A stretch of DNA of 64,000 nucleotides from Streptomyces asoensis (lineage in GTDB: Bacteria > Actinomycetota > Actinomycetes > Streptomycetales > Streptomycetaceae), in assembly GCF_013085465.1 (NCBI RefSeq), contig NZ_CP049838.1:2356001-2420000 (forward strand). The letters are read 5' to 3'. This document shows, piece by piece, positions 7,767 to 15,934 of this stretch. Both the position numbers and the translations under genes were made by a program. Every line of letters begins with the position of its first letter. Position 1 is the first letter of the stretch. Below the pieces are notes generated by a model. That model ran no database searches. It was not told the DNA's origin and worked only from the letters and a program-made list of their open reading frames with translations.

Positions 7767-8717
7767 TTACCCGGCTCTCAGACCGAGCGCGGTGGCACGG
7801 GCCGTGTGGAAGGCCTGGTGGGGGTCGCGGTCCGGGTAGGACCAGGGCTCGGGGGTGGCGTGCCGGCCGATGCGGTGGAAGAGGGCGGCGGCCTCGGCGC
7901 CCCGGCCCTCCAGGACCTTGGCGTGGGCGAGGAAGTTCAGGTCGATCAGATGGCGGGGGTGGTCGTCGTGCTCCCACTCCAGCCACCAGTCGAAGGCGGC
8001 CTTCATCACGCCCCGGGCCCGGCCGTCCCGCCAGTGCCCGGAGGCGGCGGGGTCGGTGGGCGCGAAGCCGTGGGCGGCCAGGACACGATAGCGCTCGGCG
8101 TGCGCGACGACCGGGAGGATCGCCAGCGGGGAGTCGGCGGGCGCCTGTTCGGCGGCCCAGGCGGCGAAGTCGTAGACCTCGTGCAGCGGGTCCGGGCCAC
8201 CGTCCGCGCGGCGGTCGGCGAGCCGGGCGACCATGAGGTGGTGCGCGTGATGGTGGTCGCGGTGCCGGGTCCGGACCTCCTCGAAGATCCGTACGGCCTC
8301 CGCCCCGCCGCCCCGTTCCAGCTGGAGCAGGCCGAGCCAGGGGGTGGGGTCGGCGGGCGCGAGCGCGGCGGCCGAACGGCATGCGGCTCGGGCGACCGCC
8401 GCGTCCTCCTTGTCGCGCAGGGTCCGGCGGACCTGGGCCAGGGCGAGCAGGACGGCTGCGTCGGCGCTGCCGGGTTCGGCGATCAGCCACTCGTGGGCCC
8501 AGGCGACCGCGTAGGGCTCGAGGGCGAGGACCGCGGTCCGGTGTGCGCGGCGGTCCCAGTCGGCGCCCGTACGGGCCAGCAGGGCGCGGACGGGCTGCCG
8601 GCGGCCCTGGGTCAGCGCGGCGCGGGCGAGGCCGAGCTCGGTGTCGTCCAGGGCCGGGTCGGGGATCCGGGGAACGTGCTCGTGAGCACGGCCGGGAGGG
8701 GGCGGGGGTAAGGGCAC
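7767..8717 (-). CDS. Conserved helical-repeat (TPR-like) protein of unknown function
   Basis: 316 residues from GTG 8717, preceded by GAGGAAG. No signal peptide or membrane segment. The sequence is alanine-rich alpha-helical with TPR-like spacing (ARAALTQGRRQPVRALL, AACRSAAALAPADPTPWLGL, LDLNF-like helices) and a His-rich stretch RHRDHHHAHH. The invariant-looking WWLEWEHDDHPRHLIDLNF near residue 240 may be the functional site. I recognise it only as a type of protein found in Streptomyces; no function is known to me. It stands alone, 74 bases upstream of the molybdoenzyme gene. Confidence 0.75.
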   Translation of the reverse strand: MPLPPPPPGRAHEHVPRIPDPALDDTELGLARAALTQGRRQPVRALLARTGADWDRRAHRTAVLALEPYAVAWAHEWLIAEPGSADAAVLLALAQVRRTLRDKEDAAVARAACRSAAALAPADPTPWLGLLQLERGGGAEAVRIFEEVRTRHRDHHHAHHLMVARLADRRADGGPDPLHEVYDFAAWAAEQAPADSPLAILPVVAHAERYRVLAAHGFAPTDPAASGHWRDGRARGVMKAAFDWWLEWEHDDHPRHLIDLNFLAHAKVLEGRGAEAAALFHRIGRHATPEPWSYPDRDPHQAFHTARATALGLRAG

Positions 8718-9120
8718 CGCGGGACTTCCTCATCCTCCTCGGCGGCGGCTCTGACATCGGCCCGCGATCGGCCGATCACGCACAGCCAATCCCTAGGGAA
8801 CACTCATCGTCAAGGGTCGGGGAGAGATGACGGGCGCCGACCGCTCACCGGTGGCGAAAATCCGGTGGCGGAGCGCCGCTGGTGGGACCCCCTGCCGCCG
8901 GGTGTCGCGGCGCCCGGTGTGGTGTACGCCATGGCGCGGCCCGGCCGGAGCCCACACCATGGCCGTAGGGCCGCCCCGCACCCCCGGCCCTGTTCTCGGG
9001 TGCCGCGGCCGAGTCGACCGCCCGGTTCCGGGTACTCAAGGCGCTGAGGGCGCTGGGACGCTACAGTCGGCCACTACGCACTCCCGTCCGTGGTCCGACC
9101 GGATGATCGAGGTAGGCAGC
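8718..9120. other. 403-base gap upstream of the DMT transporter
   Basis: No convincing gene. Features seen: a possible hairpin CACCGG/CCGGTG around GGTGGCGAAAATCCGG (about 8846-8867), several GC-rich inverted segments between 8870 and 9010, and TACAGT at 9062-9067, which fits a sigma-70 type -10 box although no good -35 stands 17-18 bases before it. The region could be a long structured leader for the transporter, but I recognise no known riboswitch. Confidence 0.35.
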
Positions 9121-10014
9121 GTGTCGGTTCTGGTTCTGGTTCTCGCCGTGAGTGCCGCCTGCTGCCTGGGCTTCGGGTTCGTACTCCAGCAGAACGCGGC
9201 CCAGCGGGCGCCGCTCGGCGACTTCCTCTCACCGCGGCTGCTGCTCGACCTGATGAGGGTGCCGCGCTGGCTGGGCGGCATCGGCCTCATGGTGGCGGGC
9301 ATGGCGCTGGGTGCGATCGCGCTCGGACAGGGCGAGATCTCCCTGGTGGAACCGCTGCTCGCGACCAATCTGCTGTTCGCCCTCGCGCTCTCCCGGCACC
9401 AGACGAAACAGCCCCTGGGCCGCCAGGGCTGGGCGGGCCTGGTCCTGCTCGCGGGCGGGGTGACCACCTTCATCGTGGCGGGCGAGCCGCGCGGCGGCAC
9501 CGCGGTCTCGGATCCGCTGCGGCACTGGCTGATCATCGGAGTGATGATCGGACTGGCGCTGCTGCTCACCACGTACGCCAAACGCTCCCGGCTGAGTTCA
9601 GGACCGGTGCTGCTGTCCCTCGCGGCCGGCCTGCTGTACGGCGTCCAGGACGCGCTGACCAGGGTCAGCGGGCAGCGCTTCGCCGCGGGCGGCCTCGGCG
9701 AGCTGCTGACCGGCTGGCAGCCGTACGCGGTGCTCGCCCTCGGTGTGACCGGCCTCGTGCTGGTCCAGAGCGCGTTCGAGACGGCGCCCCTGCGGATGTC
9801 GCTGCCCGCGCTGACCGCGGCGCAGCCCCTTGCCGGGATCATCTGCGGGGTCGGCTTCCTCGGCGACCGGTTGCGCACCGACACCGGCGCGCTGGCCTGG
9901 GAGGCGGCGGGGCTCGCGGCGATCGTCGCGGGCATCGTGCTCCTCGGACTGCACCCGGCGATGCCGCGCGGCACGGCGCCGCGGGAACGGGTCCCGGACC
10001 TCCAGCCCCAGTAG
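9121..10014 (+). CDS. DMT-superfamily (EamA-like) membrane transporter
   Basis: 297 residues with 9-10 hydrophobic segments and the two-repeat layout of drug/metabolite transporters (first repeat ends near residue 120, second begins near 145). Recognisable stretches are GFGFVLQQNAAQRAP, ISLVEPLLATNLLFALALS, and LLYGVQDALTRV. The substrate is unknown. GTG 9121 is chosen because GAGGTAGG ends 5 bases before it; an ATG at 9103 in the same frame is possible. The C-terminal tail is short and hydrophilic. Confidence 0.82.
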   Translation: MSVLVLVLAVSAACCLGFGFVLQQNAAQRAPLGDFLSPRLLLDLMRVPRWLGGIGLMVAGMALGAIALGQGEISLVEPLLATNLLFALALSRHQTKQPLGRQGWAGLVLLAGGVTTFIVAGEPRGGTAVSDPLRHWLIIGVMIGLALLLTTYAKRSRLSSGPVLLSLAAGLLYGVQDALTRVSGQRFAAGGLGELLTGWQPYAVLALGVTGLVLVQSAFETAPLRMSLPALTAAQPLAGIICGVGFLGDRLRTDTGALAWEAAGLAAIVAGIVLLGLHPAMPRGTAPRERVPDLQPQ

Positions 10015-10051
10015 CCGCCGGCACCGGTGGCGGGCCTGCTTGGATGGGCCC

Positions 10052-10567
10052 ATGAGCGCTGCTGACGAGATCCTCGACATCGTCGACGAGAACGACCGGG
10101 TGGTCGGACAGTTCCCTCGCGGACAGGCATACGCCGAGGGCCTGCGGCACCGCTGCGTCTTCGTCCGGGCCAGGGACGCCGAGGGCCGGATCTTCGTCCA
10201 CCGCCGCACCCCGACCAAGCTGGTCTTCCCCTCGTTGTACGACATGTTCGTCGGCGGGGTGGTCGGCGCGGGCGAGGCGTACGACGACGCCGCGCTGCGC
10301 GAGGCCGAGGAGGAACTGGGTGTGAGCGGCCTGCCCCGCCCGGAGTTCCTCTTCAAGTTCCTGTACGACGCGGGCGCCGCCGGAAGCTGGTGGTCGGCCG
10401 TCTACGAGGTCCGCTGCGATCTGCCCGTGCACCCCCAGGTGGAGGAGGTGGCCTGGCACGAGTTCCTCCCCGAGGAGGAGGTCGAGCGACGGCTGTCCGT
10501 CTGGGAGTGGGTGCCGGACGGGCTGGCGGCGTACGAGCGGCTGAAGGCGTACCGGACGACCGGCTGA
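10052..10567 (+). CDS. Nudix hydrolase
   Basis: 171 residues. The Nudix box runs GVVGAGEAYDDAALREAEEE LGV in pattern GX5EX7REUXEEXGU at about residues 67-90. The start DEILDIVDENDRVVGQ and the RCVFVRA..EGRIFVHRRT segment match the subgroup that resembles isopentenyl diphosphate isomerase and YfcD, soluble enzymes acting on nucleoside-diphosphate-linked or similar compounds. ATG 10052 is the family start, 37 bases after the transporter stop. The substrate cannot be deduced. Confidence 0.9.
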   Translation: MSAADEILDIVDENDRVVGQFPRGQAYAEGLRHRCVFVRARDAEGRIFVHRRTPTKLVFPSLYDMFVGGVVGAGEAYDDAALREAEEELGVSGLPRPEFLFKFLYDAGAAGSWWSAVYEVRCDLPVHPQVEEVAWHEFLPEEEVERRLSVWEWVPDGLAAYERLKAYRTTG

Positions 10568-10637
10568 GCAGGGCGGGAACCGCTCCCGCGGGCACCGGGA
10601 GCCGGGCGGACGACGGTCGGCGGGTAGGGTCCTGCGG

Positions 10638-11030
10638 GTGATCGCTTTCGTGCAGAACGTCCGGTTGTGGTTCGCTCCCGAGCAGGTCCGGGAGGAGGGC
10701 CGCACACCCGACTACCGGTTCTCGCTGGCGAACGAGCGCACGTTCCTGGCCTGGCTGCGCACCGCGCTCGCGCTGATCGGCGGGGGTTTCGCGGTGGACC
10801 AGTTCCTGCCGGATCTGCGCTGGGGCTGGCGGGTCGGGCTGGCGCTCGCGCTGCTGGCCGCGGGCGTGCTGTGCTCCCTGCGCGCGGTCAACCACTGGAT
10901 GCGCTGCGAGCGGGCGATGCGCCGGGGCGAGGACCTGCCCGCGTCCCGCTTTCCGGCGCTGCTGGGCGTGCTGGTCGCGGTGGTGGCCCTGGCGATGGCC
11001 GTCGTGGTGCTGGTGGGGTGGGAGGGGTGA
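10638..11030 (+). CDS. YidH/DUF202 family inner membrane protein
   Basis: 130 residues with three hydrophobic segments. The DUF202 signature is clear: YRFSLANERTFLAWLRTALALIGGG at residues ~26-50 (NERTFLAWLRT). Function of the family is unknown. GTG 10638 is the start. The stop overlaps the start of the next gene by 4 bases (GTGA), and the next gene is a second, shorter DUF202 protein, so the two probably form a heteromeric membrane unit. Confidence 0.9.
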   Translation: MIAFVQNVRLWFAPEQVREEGRTPDYRFSLANERTFLAWLRTALALIGGGFAVDQFLPDLRWGWRVGLALALLAAGVLCSLRAVNHWMRCERAMRRGEDLPASRFPALLGVLVAVVALAMAVVVLVGWEG

Positions 11031-11353
11031 GCGAAGAGGCCCGGCCGGTGCGTGACCCCGGCCTTCAGCCCGAGCGGACCCGGCTCGCCTGGCGGCGTAC
11101 GACGCTGGCGAGCACCGTGGCCGCCGTGCTCGCCGTGAAGGCGGCGCTGCACGGCGGGGTGTCGGTGTCCGGGATCGTCGCCTGCGCGCTGTGCTGCGGC
11201 CTGTGGCTGGCCTTCCTGTGGCTCGCGCACCGCCGGATCCACGCCCTCTCCGCCACGGCGAGCCCGGCGGCCCTGACCCCGCGGCACGCCACCGCGGCGG
11301 TCCTGTGCGCGGTGGCGACGGCGGTGTGCGCCGCGGCGCTGGTGGTCGTCTAG
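11027..11353 (+). CDS. Second DUF202 membrane protein, translationally coupled to the first
   Basis: 108 residues from a GTG that overlaps the previous stop by 4 bases. The DUF202 core reads QPERTRLAWRRTTLAST near residue 15, followed by three hydrophobic segments. It lacks the N-terminal leader of its partner. Tandem DUF202 genes are common in actinobacteria. No function is assigned; size and layout suggest a small membrane assembly. Confidence 0.88.
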   Translation: MSEEARPVRDPGLQPERTRLAWRRTTLASTVAAVLAVKAALHGGVSVSGIVACALCCGLWLAFLWLAHRRIHALSATASPAALTPRHATAAVLCAVATAVCAAALVVV

Positions 11354-11366
11354 GGCCCCGCCGGCC

Positions 11367-12344
11367 TCACTGCTCGCCGCTCCCCCCGTTCCCGCCGTTC
11401 TCGGCGGCCTCGTCCGCCCAGTCCACCGTGACCACGATCTTGCCCCGGGTGCGGCCCTGTTCGTTCAGCCGGTAGGCGTCCGCGGCGCGCTCCAGCGGGA
11501 ACGTCTCGGAGACGTGCACGGACACCACGCCCTGTTCGGCCAGTTCCGACAACCGGGTGAGGTCGTCGGCGTCGGGCCGGACCCAGAAGTACCGGCCGCC
11601 GTACCCGACGACGTCCCCGTCGGCGATCGACGCCAGGCGTCCTTCCGGGGCCAGCAGGTTGGCGGAGACCCTCAGCGTGTCGCCGCCGACCGTGTCGAAG
11701 GCCGCGTCCACCCCCTCGGGGGCCAGCCCGCGCACCCGCTCGGCCAGCCCCTCGCCGTAGGTCACGGGCTCGCCGCCCAGCGAGCGTACGAAGTCGTGGT
11801 TGGCCTCGCTCGCCGTGCCGATCACCCGGGCGCCCAGATGGCGGGCGAGCTGCACGGCGATGGAGCCGACGCCGCCCGCGGCCGCGTGGACGAGAACGGT
11901 CTCGCCCCGCTTCACCTGGAGGGCCTGGGTCAGCACCTGGTAGGCGGTGAGCCCGGTCAGCGGCAGGCCCGCGGCCTCCTCCCAGGTGAGGTTGCGCGGC
12001 TTGCGGGCGAGGGTGCGCACCGGAGCGCCGACGTACTCGGCGAAGGTGCCGCGGGAGAGGAAGTCCTCGCGGACGTAGCCGATCACCTCGTCGCCGACCG
12101 CGTACTCCGCGACGGACACCCCGAGCTGCACGACGACCCCCGCGACGTCCCACCCGGGGATCACCGGGAAGACGGCGTCGAGCATCGGGTCCAGGTAGCC
12201 CTCGCGGGCCTTCCAGTCGACGGGGTTCACGGCCGCCGCCCGGACCTTCACCAGCACCGAGTCTGGGCCGATCTTGGGCTCGCGGACGTCCCCGTACGCG
12301 AGCGTCTCGGGGCCGCCGTAGCGGGAGTAGCTGATGGCCTTCAT
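11367..12344 (-). CDS. NADP-dependent quinone oxidoreductase-like protein (zinc-free MDR)
   Basis: 325 residues of the medium-chain dehydrogenase superfamily without zinc-binding cysteines: MKAISYSRYGGPE at the start, AAAVNPVDWKAREGY, then the nucleotide-binding motif HAAAGGVGSIAVQLAR. This is the QOR/zeta-crystallin type, usually NADPH-dependent reduction of quinones or enones. The frame is open far upstream, but ATG 12344 with GGAGGG before it is the family start. The C-terminal tail DEAAENGGNGGSGEQ is low-complexity. It is divergent from the histidine-rich protein gene. Confidence 0.88.
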   Translation of the reverse strand: MKAISYSRYGGPETLAYGDVREPKIGPDSVLVKVRAAAVNPVDWKAREGYLDPMLDAVFPVIPGWDVAGVVVQLGVSVAEYAVGDEVIGYVREDFLSRGTFAEYVGAPVRTLARKPRNLTWEEAAGLPLTGLTAYQVLTQALQVKRGETVLVHAAAGGVGSIAVQLARHLGARVIGTASEANHDFVRSLGGEPVTYGEGLAERVRGLAPEGVDAAFDTVGGDTLRVSANLLAPEGRLASIADGDVVGYGGRYFWVRPDADDLTRLSELAEQGVVSVHVSETFPLERAADAYRLNEQGRTRGKIVVTVDWADEAAENGGNGGSGEQ

Positions 12345-12457
12345 GGGTCCGACCCTCCGGGGTACCCGGACGCCACGCAAGCCGAATGACCCGATATGCG
12401 GAGTTCGCGTGGCAGCCTGTCCGACGTCATCACCCCGCAGCTTCGAAGGTGAGCAGC

Positions 12458-12754
12458 ATGACCACCCTCCATCTCGAGCACTCCGCCCACACCCACACGC
12501 ACGGCCCGGACTGCGGGCACACCGAGGTGCGGCACGGCGACCACGTCGACTACGTCCACGACGGGCATCTGCACCGTGAGCACGGCGGCCACTGGGACGA
12601 GTGCGAGCCGCGCGGGCATGTGGCCCACGACGGGCACGAGCACCGGCACGGCGAGGACTGCGGGCACGCGCGCGTGCGGCACGGCGACCACATGGACTAC
12701 CTGCACGACGGACACCGGCACGCCGAGCACGACGGGCACTGGGACGACCACTGA
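12458..12754 (+). CDS. Histidine-rich 98-residue protein with internal duplication
   Basis: About a quarter of the residues are His. Two copies of a ~40-residue unit are visible: GPDCGHTEVRHGDHVDYVHD then GHLHREHGGHW, and again GEDCGHARVRHGDHMDYLHD then GHRHAEHDGHW. Each unit has one Cys in DCGH and an HGDH.DY.HDGH core. This is a strong metal-binding composition (zinc, nickel or copper), probably a cytosolic store or chaperone as there is no signal peptide. ATG 12458 is preceded by AAGGTGAG. No Zur- or Nur-like box was recognised in the 113-base upstream gap. I know no named family for it. Confidence 0.8.
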   Translation: MTTLHLEHSAHTHTHGPDCGHTEVRHGDHVDYVHDGHLHREHGGHWDECEPRGHVAHDGHEHRHGEDCGHARVRHGDHMDYLHDGHRHAEHDGHWDDH

Positions 12755-12802
12755 CGCGTACGGAGGACGACGGCCCAGGCGGCCGAGAACCGCCCTTCGA
12801 CA

Positions 12803-12827
12803 GCTCCCCGGGTACTGCCCGGGGAGC
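12803..12827. terminator. Hairpin after the histidine-rich gene
   Basis: A perfect 10-base-pair stem GCTCCCCGGG / CCCGGGGAGC with the 5-base loop TACTG lies 48 bases after the stop. There is no T-run, as is usual for Streptomyces terminators. Confidence 0.6.
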
Positions 12828-12876
12828 CGTCGCCCTATCGTGGCCCCGATCACGTTGGGCGTGACCACTGGACGGC

Positions 12877-12894
12877 ATACCGACCGGTCGGCAT
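12877..12894. promoter_or_regulatory. TetR-type operator upstream of the acyl-CoA module (site A1)
   Basis: The 18-base near-perfect dyad ATACCGACCGGTCGGCAT stands 46-63 bases before the start of the APH-type kinase gene. Its left half ATACCGAC.GGT recurs in inverted orientation at 18416-18431 before the SDR gene of the same module. The nearby TetR gene (15241-15843) is the obvious ligand. Confidence 0.7.
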
Positions 12895-12939
12895 CATGGT
12901 GCGCATGCTGATTCCCCGCCCCGTCCGTAGGAGCTGCGC

Positions 12940-13962
12940 ATGAGCCCCGACCACCCGCCCGGACTCGACCTCGACCGGCTGCGCGCCCTGCTGGAGCGCG
13001 AGCGTCCCGGTCTGGTCGACGGCCCCCTCACCGGCCGGCTGATCGAGGGCGGACGGTCGAACCTCACCTACGCGGTCTCCGACGGCACCGCGAAGTGGGT
13101 CGTGCGGCGCCCTCCGCTCGGGCACGTCCTGGCCACCGCGCACGACATGCGGCGCGAGCACCGGGTGATCAGCGCCCTGCACCCGACGAGCGTGCCGGTG
13201 CCGCGCCCGGTGCTGCTGTGCGAGGAAGAGGAGGTGCTCGGAGCGCCCTTCTACGTCATGGAGTTCGTCGAGGGCACCCCGTACCGCACCGCCGACGAGC
13301 TCGCCCCGCTCGGTGAGCGGCGCACCCGGGACGCGGTCCTCTCGCTGGCGGACACGCTGGTGGAGCTGCACGCGGTGGACCCCGCCGCGGTGGGCCTGGC
13401 CGACTTCGGCCGGCCCGAGGGCTTCCTCGACCGGCAGCTGCGCCGTTGGGGCAAGCAGCTGGACGCCTCCCGCAGCCGCGACCTGCCGGGGATCGACGAG
13501 CTGCACGCGGCGCTCGGCCGCGGGCTGCCGCACTCCCCCGCCCCGGCGGTCGTGCACGGCGACTACCGGCTCGACAACGTCCTGATCGGGCCCGACGACA
13601 CGATCCGGGCGATCCTCGACTGGGAGATGTCGACGCTCGGCGATCCGCTGACCGACCTTGGGCTGCTGGTGATGTACAGCGTGCCGCTGGAACTCCCCGG
13701 CTCGCCCATCTCCACGACCGCCTCGGCTCCCGGACACCCGTCGCCGGCCGAACTGATCGAGCGGTACGCGACCCGCTCGGGGCGTGATGTCTCGGCGGTC
13801 TCCTGGTACACGGCGTTCGCCTGGTTCAAGCTCGCCGTGATCCTGGAGGGCATCCACTACCGGTACACGCTGGGCCAGACGGTCGGGCGCGGCTTCGACC
13901 GCATCGGGGAGCTCGTCCCCGTCTTCATCGAGCACGGACTGACCACTCTCCAGGAAGGCTGA
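12940..13962 (+). CDS. APH-fold acyl-CoA kinase-like phosphotransferase (ACAD10/11, LvaA type)
   Basis: 340 residues of the aminoglycoside-phosphotransferase fold. Key motifs: the Lys region WVVRRPP (about residues 53-59), the catalytic loop VVHGDYRLDNVLIG near 205, and the magnesium motif ILDWEMSTLGDPLTDLG. These are the marks of the subgroup fused to, or next to, ACAD10/11-type acyl-CoA dehydrogenases, which phosphorylate the hydroxyl of 4-hydroxyacyl-CoA. The dehydrogenase gene follows after 5 bases. So antibiotic resistance is unlikely. ATG 12940 follows GTAGGAG. A TetR site precedes it. Confidence 0.87.
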   Translation: MSPDHPPGLDLDRLRALLERERPGLVDGPLTGRLIEGGRSNLTYAVSDGTAKWVVRRPPLGHVLATAHDMRREHRVISALHPTSVPVPRPVLLCEEEEVLGAPFYVMEFVEGTPYRTADELAPLGERRTRDAVLSLADTLVELHAVDPAAVGLADFGRPEGFLDRQLRRWGKQLDASRSRDLPGIDELHAALGRGLPHSPAPAVVHGDYRLDNVLIGPDDTIRAILDWEMSTLGDPLTDLGLLVMYSVPLELPGSPISTTASAPGHPSPAELIERYATRSGRDVSAVSWYTAFAWFKLAVILEGIHYRYTLGQTVGRGFDRIGELVPVFIEHGLTTLQEG

Positions 13963-13967
13963 CCGGC

Positions 13968-15182
13968 ATGGACTTCGCGTTCGACGCACGCACCGAGGAG
14001 CTCCGCGCCAAGCTGCTCGCCTTCATGGACGAGTACGTGTACCCGGCCGAGCCCGTCGCCGAGGAGCAGCGCGCGCTGCTCGCCTCGCCGTGGGACACCC
14101 CGGCCGTGGTCGAGGAGCTGAAGGAGCAGGCCCGCAGCCAGGGCCTGTGGAACCTGTTCCTCCCCGACGCCGAGCACGGCGCCGGTCTGACGAACCTCCA
14201 GTACGCGCCGCTGGCCGAGATCACCGGCCGTTCCCCGCAGTTGGCGCCGACGGCCCTGAACTGCGCCGCCCCGGACACCGGGAACATGGAGGTGCTCGCC
14301 CAGTTCGGTGACGAGCGGCAGCAGAAGCAGTGGCTGGAGCCGCTGCTGGCCGGGGAGATCCGCTCGGCGTTCGCGATGACCGAGCCGGAGGTGGCCTCCT
14401 CCGACGCCACCAACATCACCACGCTCATCGAGCGGGACGGCGACGAGTACGTCATCACCGGGCGCAAGTGGTACATCTCCGGGGCGATGAACCCGGAGTG
14501 CAAGATCTTCATCGTGATGGGCAAGACGGACCCGGACGGCGCCGACATCCGCCGTCAGCAGTCCATGGTGCTGGTGCCGCGCGACACACCCGGCGTCACC
14601 GTCAAGCGCGCCATGAAGGTGTTCGGCTACGAGGACCACTCCCACGGCGGCCACGCCGAGGTGATCTTCGACCAGGCGCGGGTGCCGGTGACGAACCTGA
14701 TCGGCGAGGAGGGCGGCGGCTTCGCCATCGCCCAGGCCCGGCTCGGCCCCGGCCGCATCCACCACTGCATGCGGCTGATCGGCATGGCGGAGCGGGCGAT
14801 CGAGCTGATGTGCCGCCGGGCGGTCTCCCGCGACGCCTTCGGCAAGGCGCTGGCCCAGCAGGGCGTGGTCCACAACTGGATCGCGGACGCGCGCGTGACG
14901 GTCGAGCAACTGCGGCTGCTGGTCCTCAAGACCGCGTGGATGATGGACACCGTCGGCAACCGGGGCGCTCACTCGGAGATCCAGGCCATCAAGATCGCGA
15001 CGCCGCGTGCGGTCGTCGACATCCTCGACCGCGCGATCCAGCTGCACGGCGCGGGCGGCGTCAGCCAGGACTTCCCCCTGGCCGAGCTGTACGCCGGCGC
15101 CCGCACCCTGATGATCGCCGACGGCCCGGACGAGGTCCACCAGCGGTCGCTGGCGCGGCGGGAGTTGAAGAAGTACCTCTAG
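13968..15182 (+). CDS. ACAD10/11-type acyl-CoA dehydrogenase (LvaC-like)
   Basis: 404 residues, FAD-dependent acyl-CoA dehydrogenase fold. Motifs typical of the ACAD10/11 branch: FAMTEPEVASSDATNI, GRKWYISGAMNPECKI, GRIHHCMRLIGMAERA and IADGPDEVHQRSLARREL. In ordinary enzymes the last segment carries the catalytic Glu (YEGT); here the aligned residue is Asp385. In the branch studied with the APH kinase, the enzyme handles the phosphorylated 4-hydroxyacyl-CoA and releases phosphate to give an enoyl-CoA. Starts 5 bases after the kinase gene, so the two are co-transcribed. Confidence 0.9.
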   Translation: MDFAFDARTEELRAKLLAFMDEYVYPAEPVAEEQRALLASPWDTPAVVEELKEQARSQGLWNLFLPDAEHGAGLTNLQYAPLAEITGRSPQLAPTALNCAAPDTGNMEVLAQFGDERQQKQWLEPLLAGEIRSAFAMTEPEVASSDATNITTLIERDGDEYVITGRKWYISGAMNPECKIFIVMGKTDPDGADIRRQQSMVLVPRDTPGVTVKRAMKVFGYEDHSHGGHAEVIFDQARVPVTNLIGEEGGGFAIAQARLGPGRIHHCMRLIGMAERAIELMCRRAVSRDAFGKALAQQGVVHNWIADARVTVEQLRLLVLKTAWMMDTVGNRGAHSEIQAIKIATPRAVVDILDRAIQLHGAGGVSQDFPLAELYAGARTLMIADGPDEVHQRSLARRELKKYL

Positions 15183-15190
15183 GACACGCG

Positions 15191-15224
15191 GTAAGGGGCG
15201 GTCGCCATGGCGACCGCCCCTTAC
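15191..15224. terminator. 34-base perfect palindrome between convergent genes
   Basis: Two 17-base arms, the left being GTAAGGGGCGGTCGCCA, are exactly complementary with no spacer. As RNA this gives a 15-16 bp stem with a minimal loop on either strand. It lies between the dehydrogenase stop (15182) and the stop of the convergent TetR gene (15241), so it can terminate both transcripts. Confidence 0.85.
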
Positions 15225-15240
15225 CTGTCGTCCCGCCCGC

Positions 15241-15843
15241 TCAGGGGCGCAGCGCCCGCAGCAACAGGTCCGCCAGATGGTCGGCGACCTCCTTCGGCCC
15301 CATCGAACCGTCCGGGCGGTACCAGGTCGACAGGTGGTGGACCGAGCCGAAGTGGTAGTCCACGACCAGGTCGGCCGGGGTCGCCGTGGAGAAGACGCCG
15401 GCCTCCTGGCCCTCCTCGACGAGGGCGCGGAAGCGTTCGTGGTAGCGCCGGCGCTCGGCCCGCACCTGCTTGTTCTTCTCGGGGCTCAGGTGGTGCATGG
15501 AGCGGAAGAAGATCGACGCGTCGTCGAGGTTCTCGATCGTCGTGACGACGACGTCCGCCGCCGCGCCCCGCAGCCGCTTCTCGATCGGCTCGTCGGCGTT
15601 CGCGAAAGCGTCCAGACGCTCCTGCTGAACGCGCAGCACGCGCGCGTACACCTCGTGCAGGAGGTCGTCCTTGGAGCCGAAGTAGTGGTACAGCGCACCC
15701 TTGGTGACGCCTGCCGCCTCGACGATCTCCTGCACCGAGGTGCGGTCGTAGCCCTGCTCGGCGAAGAGCCGGGTGGCGGCGGCAAGGAGCCGTTGCGGAA
15801 CAGGAGCCTCTCCACCGTCCGTCGTCCTGGGCACTGCCGCCAC
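15241..15843 (-). CDS. TetR family regulator of the acyl-CoA module
   Basis: 200 residues. N-terminal HTH: LLAAATRLFAEQGYDRTSV then IVEAAGVTKGALYHYFGSKDDLL. The C-terminal ligand domain is helical and resembles regulators that sense acyl-CoA thioesters. Start GTG 15843 has GAGGAAGG 5 bases upstream; GTG 15834 is an alternative. It is the last gene of the leftward set SDR, ligase, TetR, 91 bases after the ligase stop. Sites A1 and A2 are its likely operators, which would make it repress both arms of the module and itself. Confidence 0.88.
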   Translation of the reverse strand: MAAVPRTTDGGEAPVPQRLLAAATRLFAEQGYDRTSVQEIVEAAGVTKGALYHYFGSKDDLLHEVYARVLRVQQERLDAFANADEPIEKRLRGAAADVVVTTIENLDDASIFFRSMHHLSPEKNKQVRAERRRYHERFRALVEEGQEAGVFSTATPADLVVDYHFGSVHHLSTWYRPDGSMGPKEVADHLADLLLRALRP

Positions 15844-15934
15844 CTGCCTTCCTCTATGCCGTATCGGCGAGCCGCACCGGCTGTCGTACTGCTGACTCGC
15901 TGCCGGCGTCCTGCTGATTGTTTCCTGCTGATTG

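Noticed and set aside
8718..9120. Known riboswitch before the DMT transporter
   Set aside because: No consensus box of cobalamin, TPP, guanidine, fluoride or c-di-AMP riboswitches could be placed.
12940..13962. Aminoglycoside resistance gene
   Set aside because: APH fold, but motifs and neighbour match the ACAD10/11-linked kinases.
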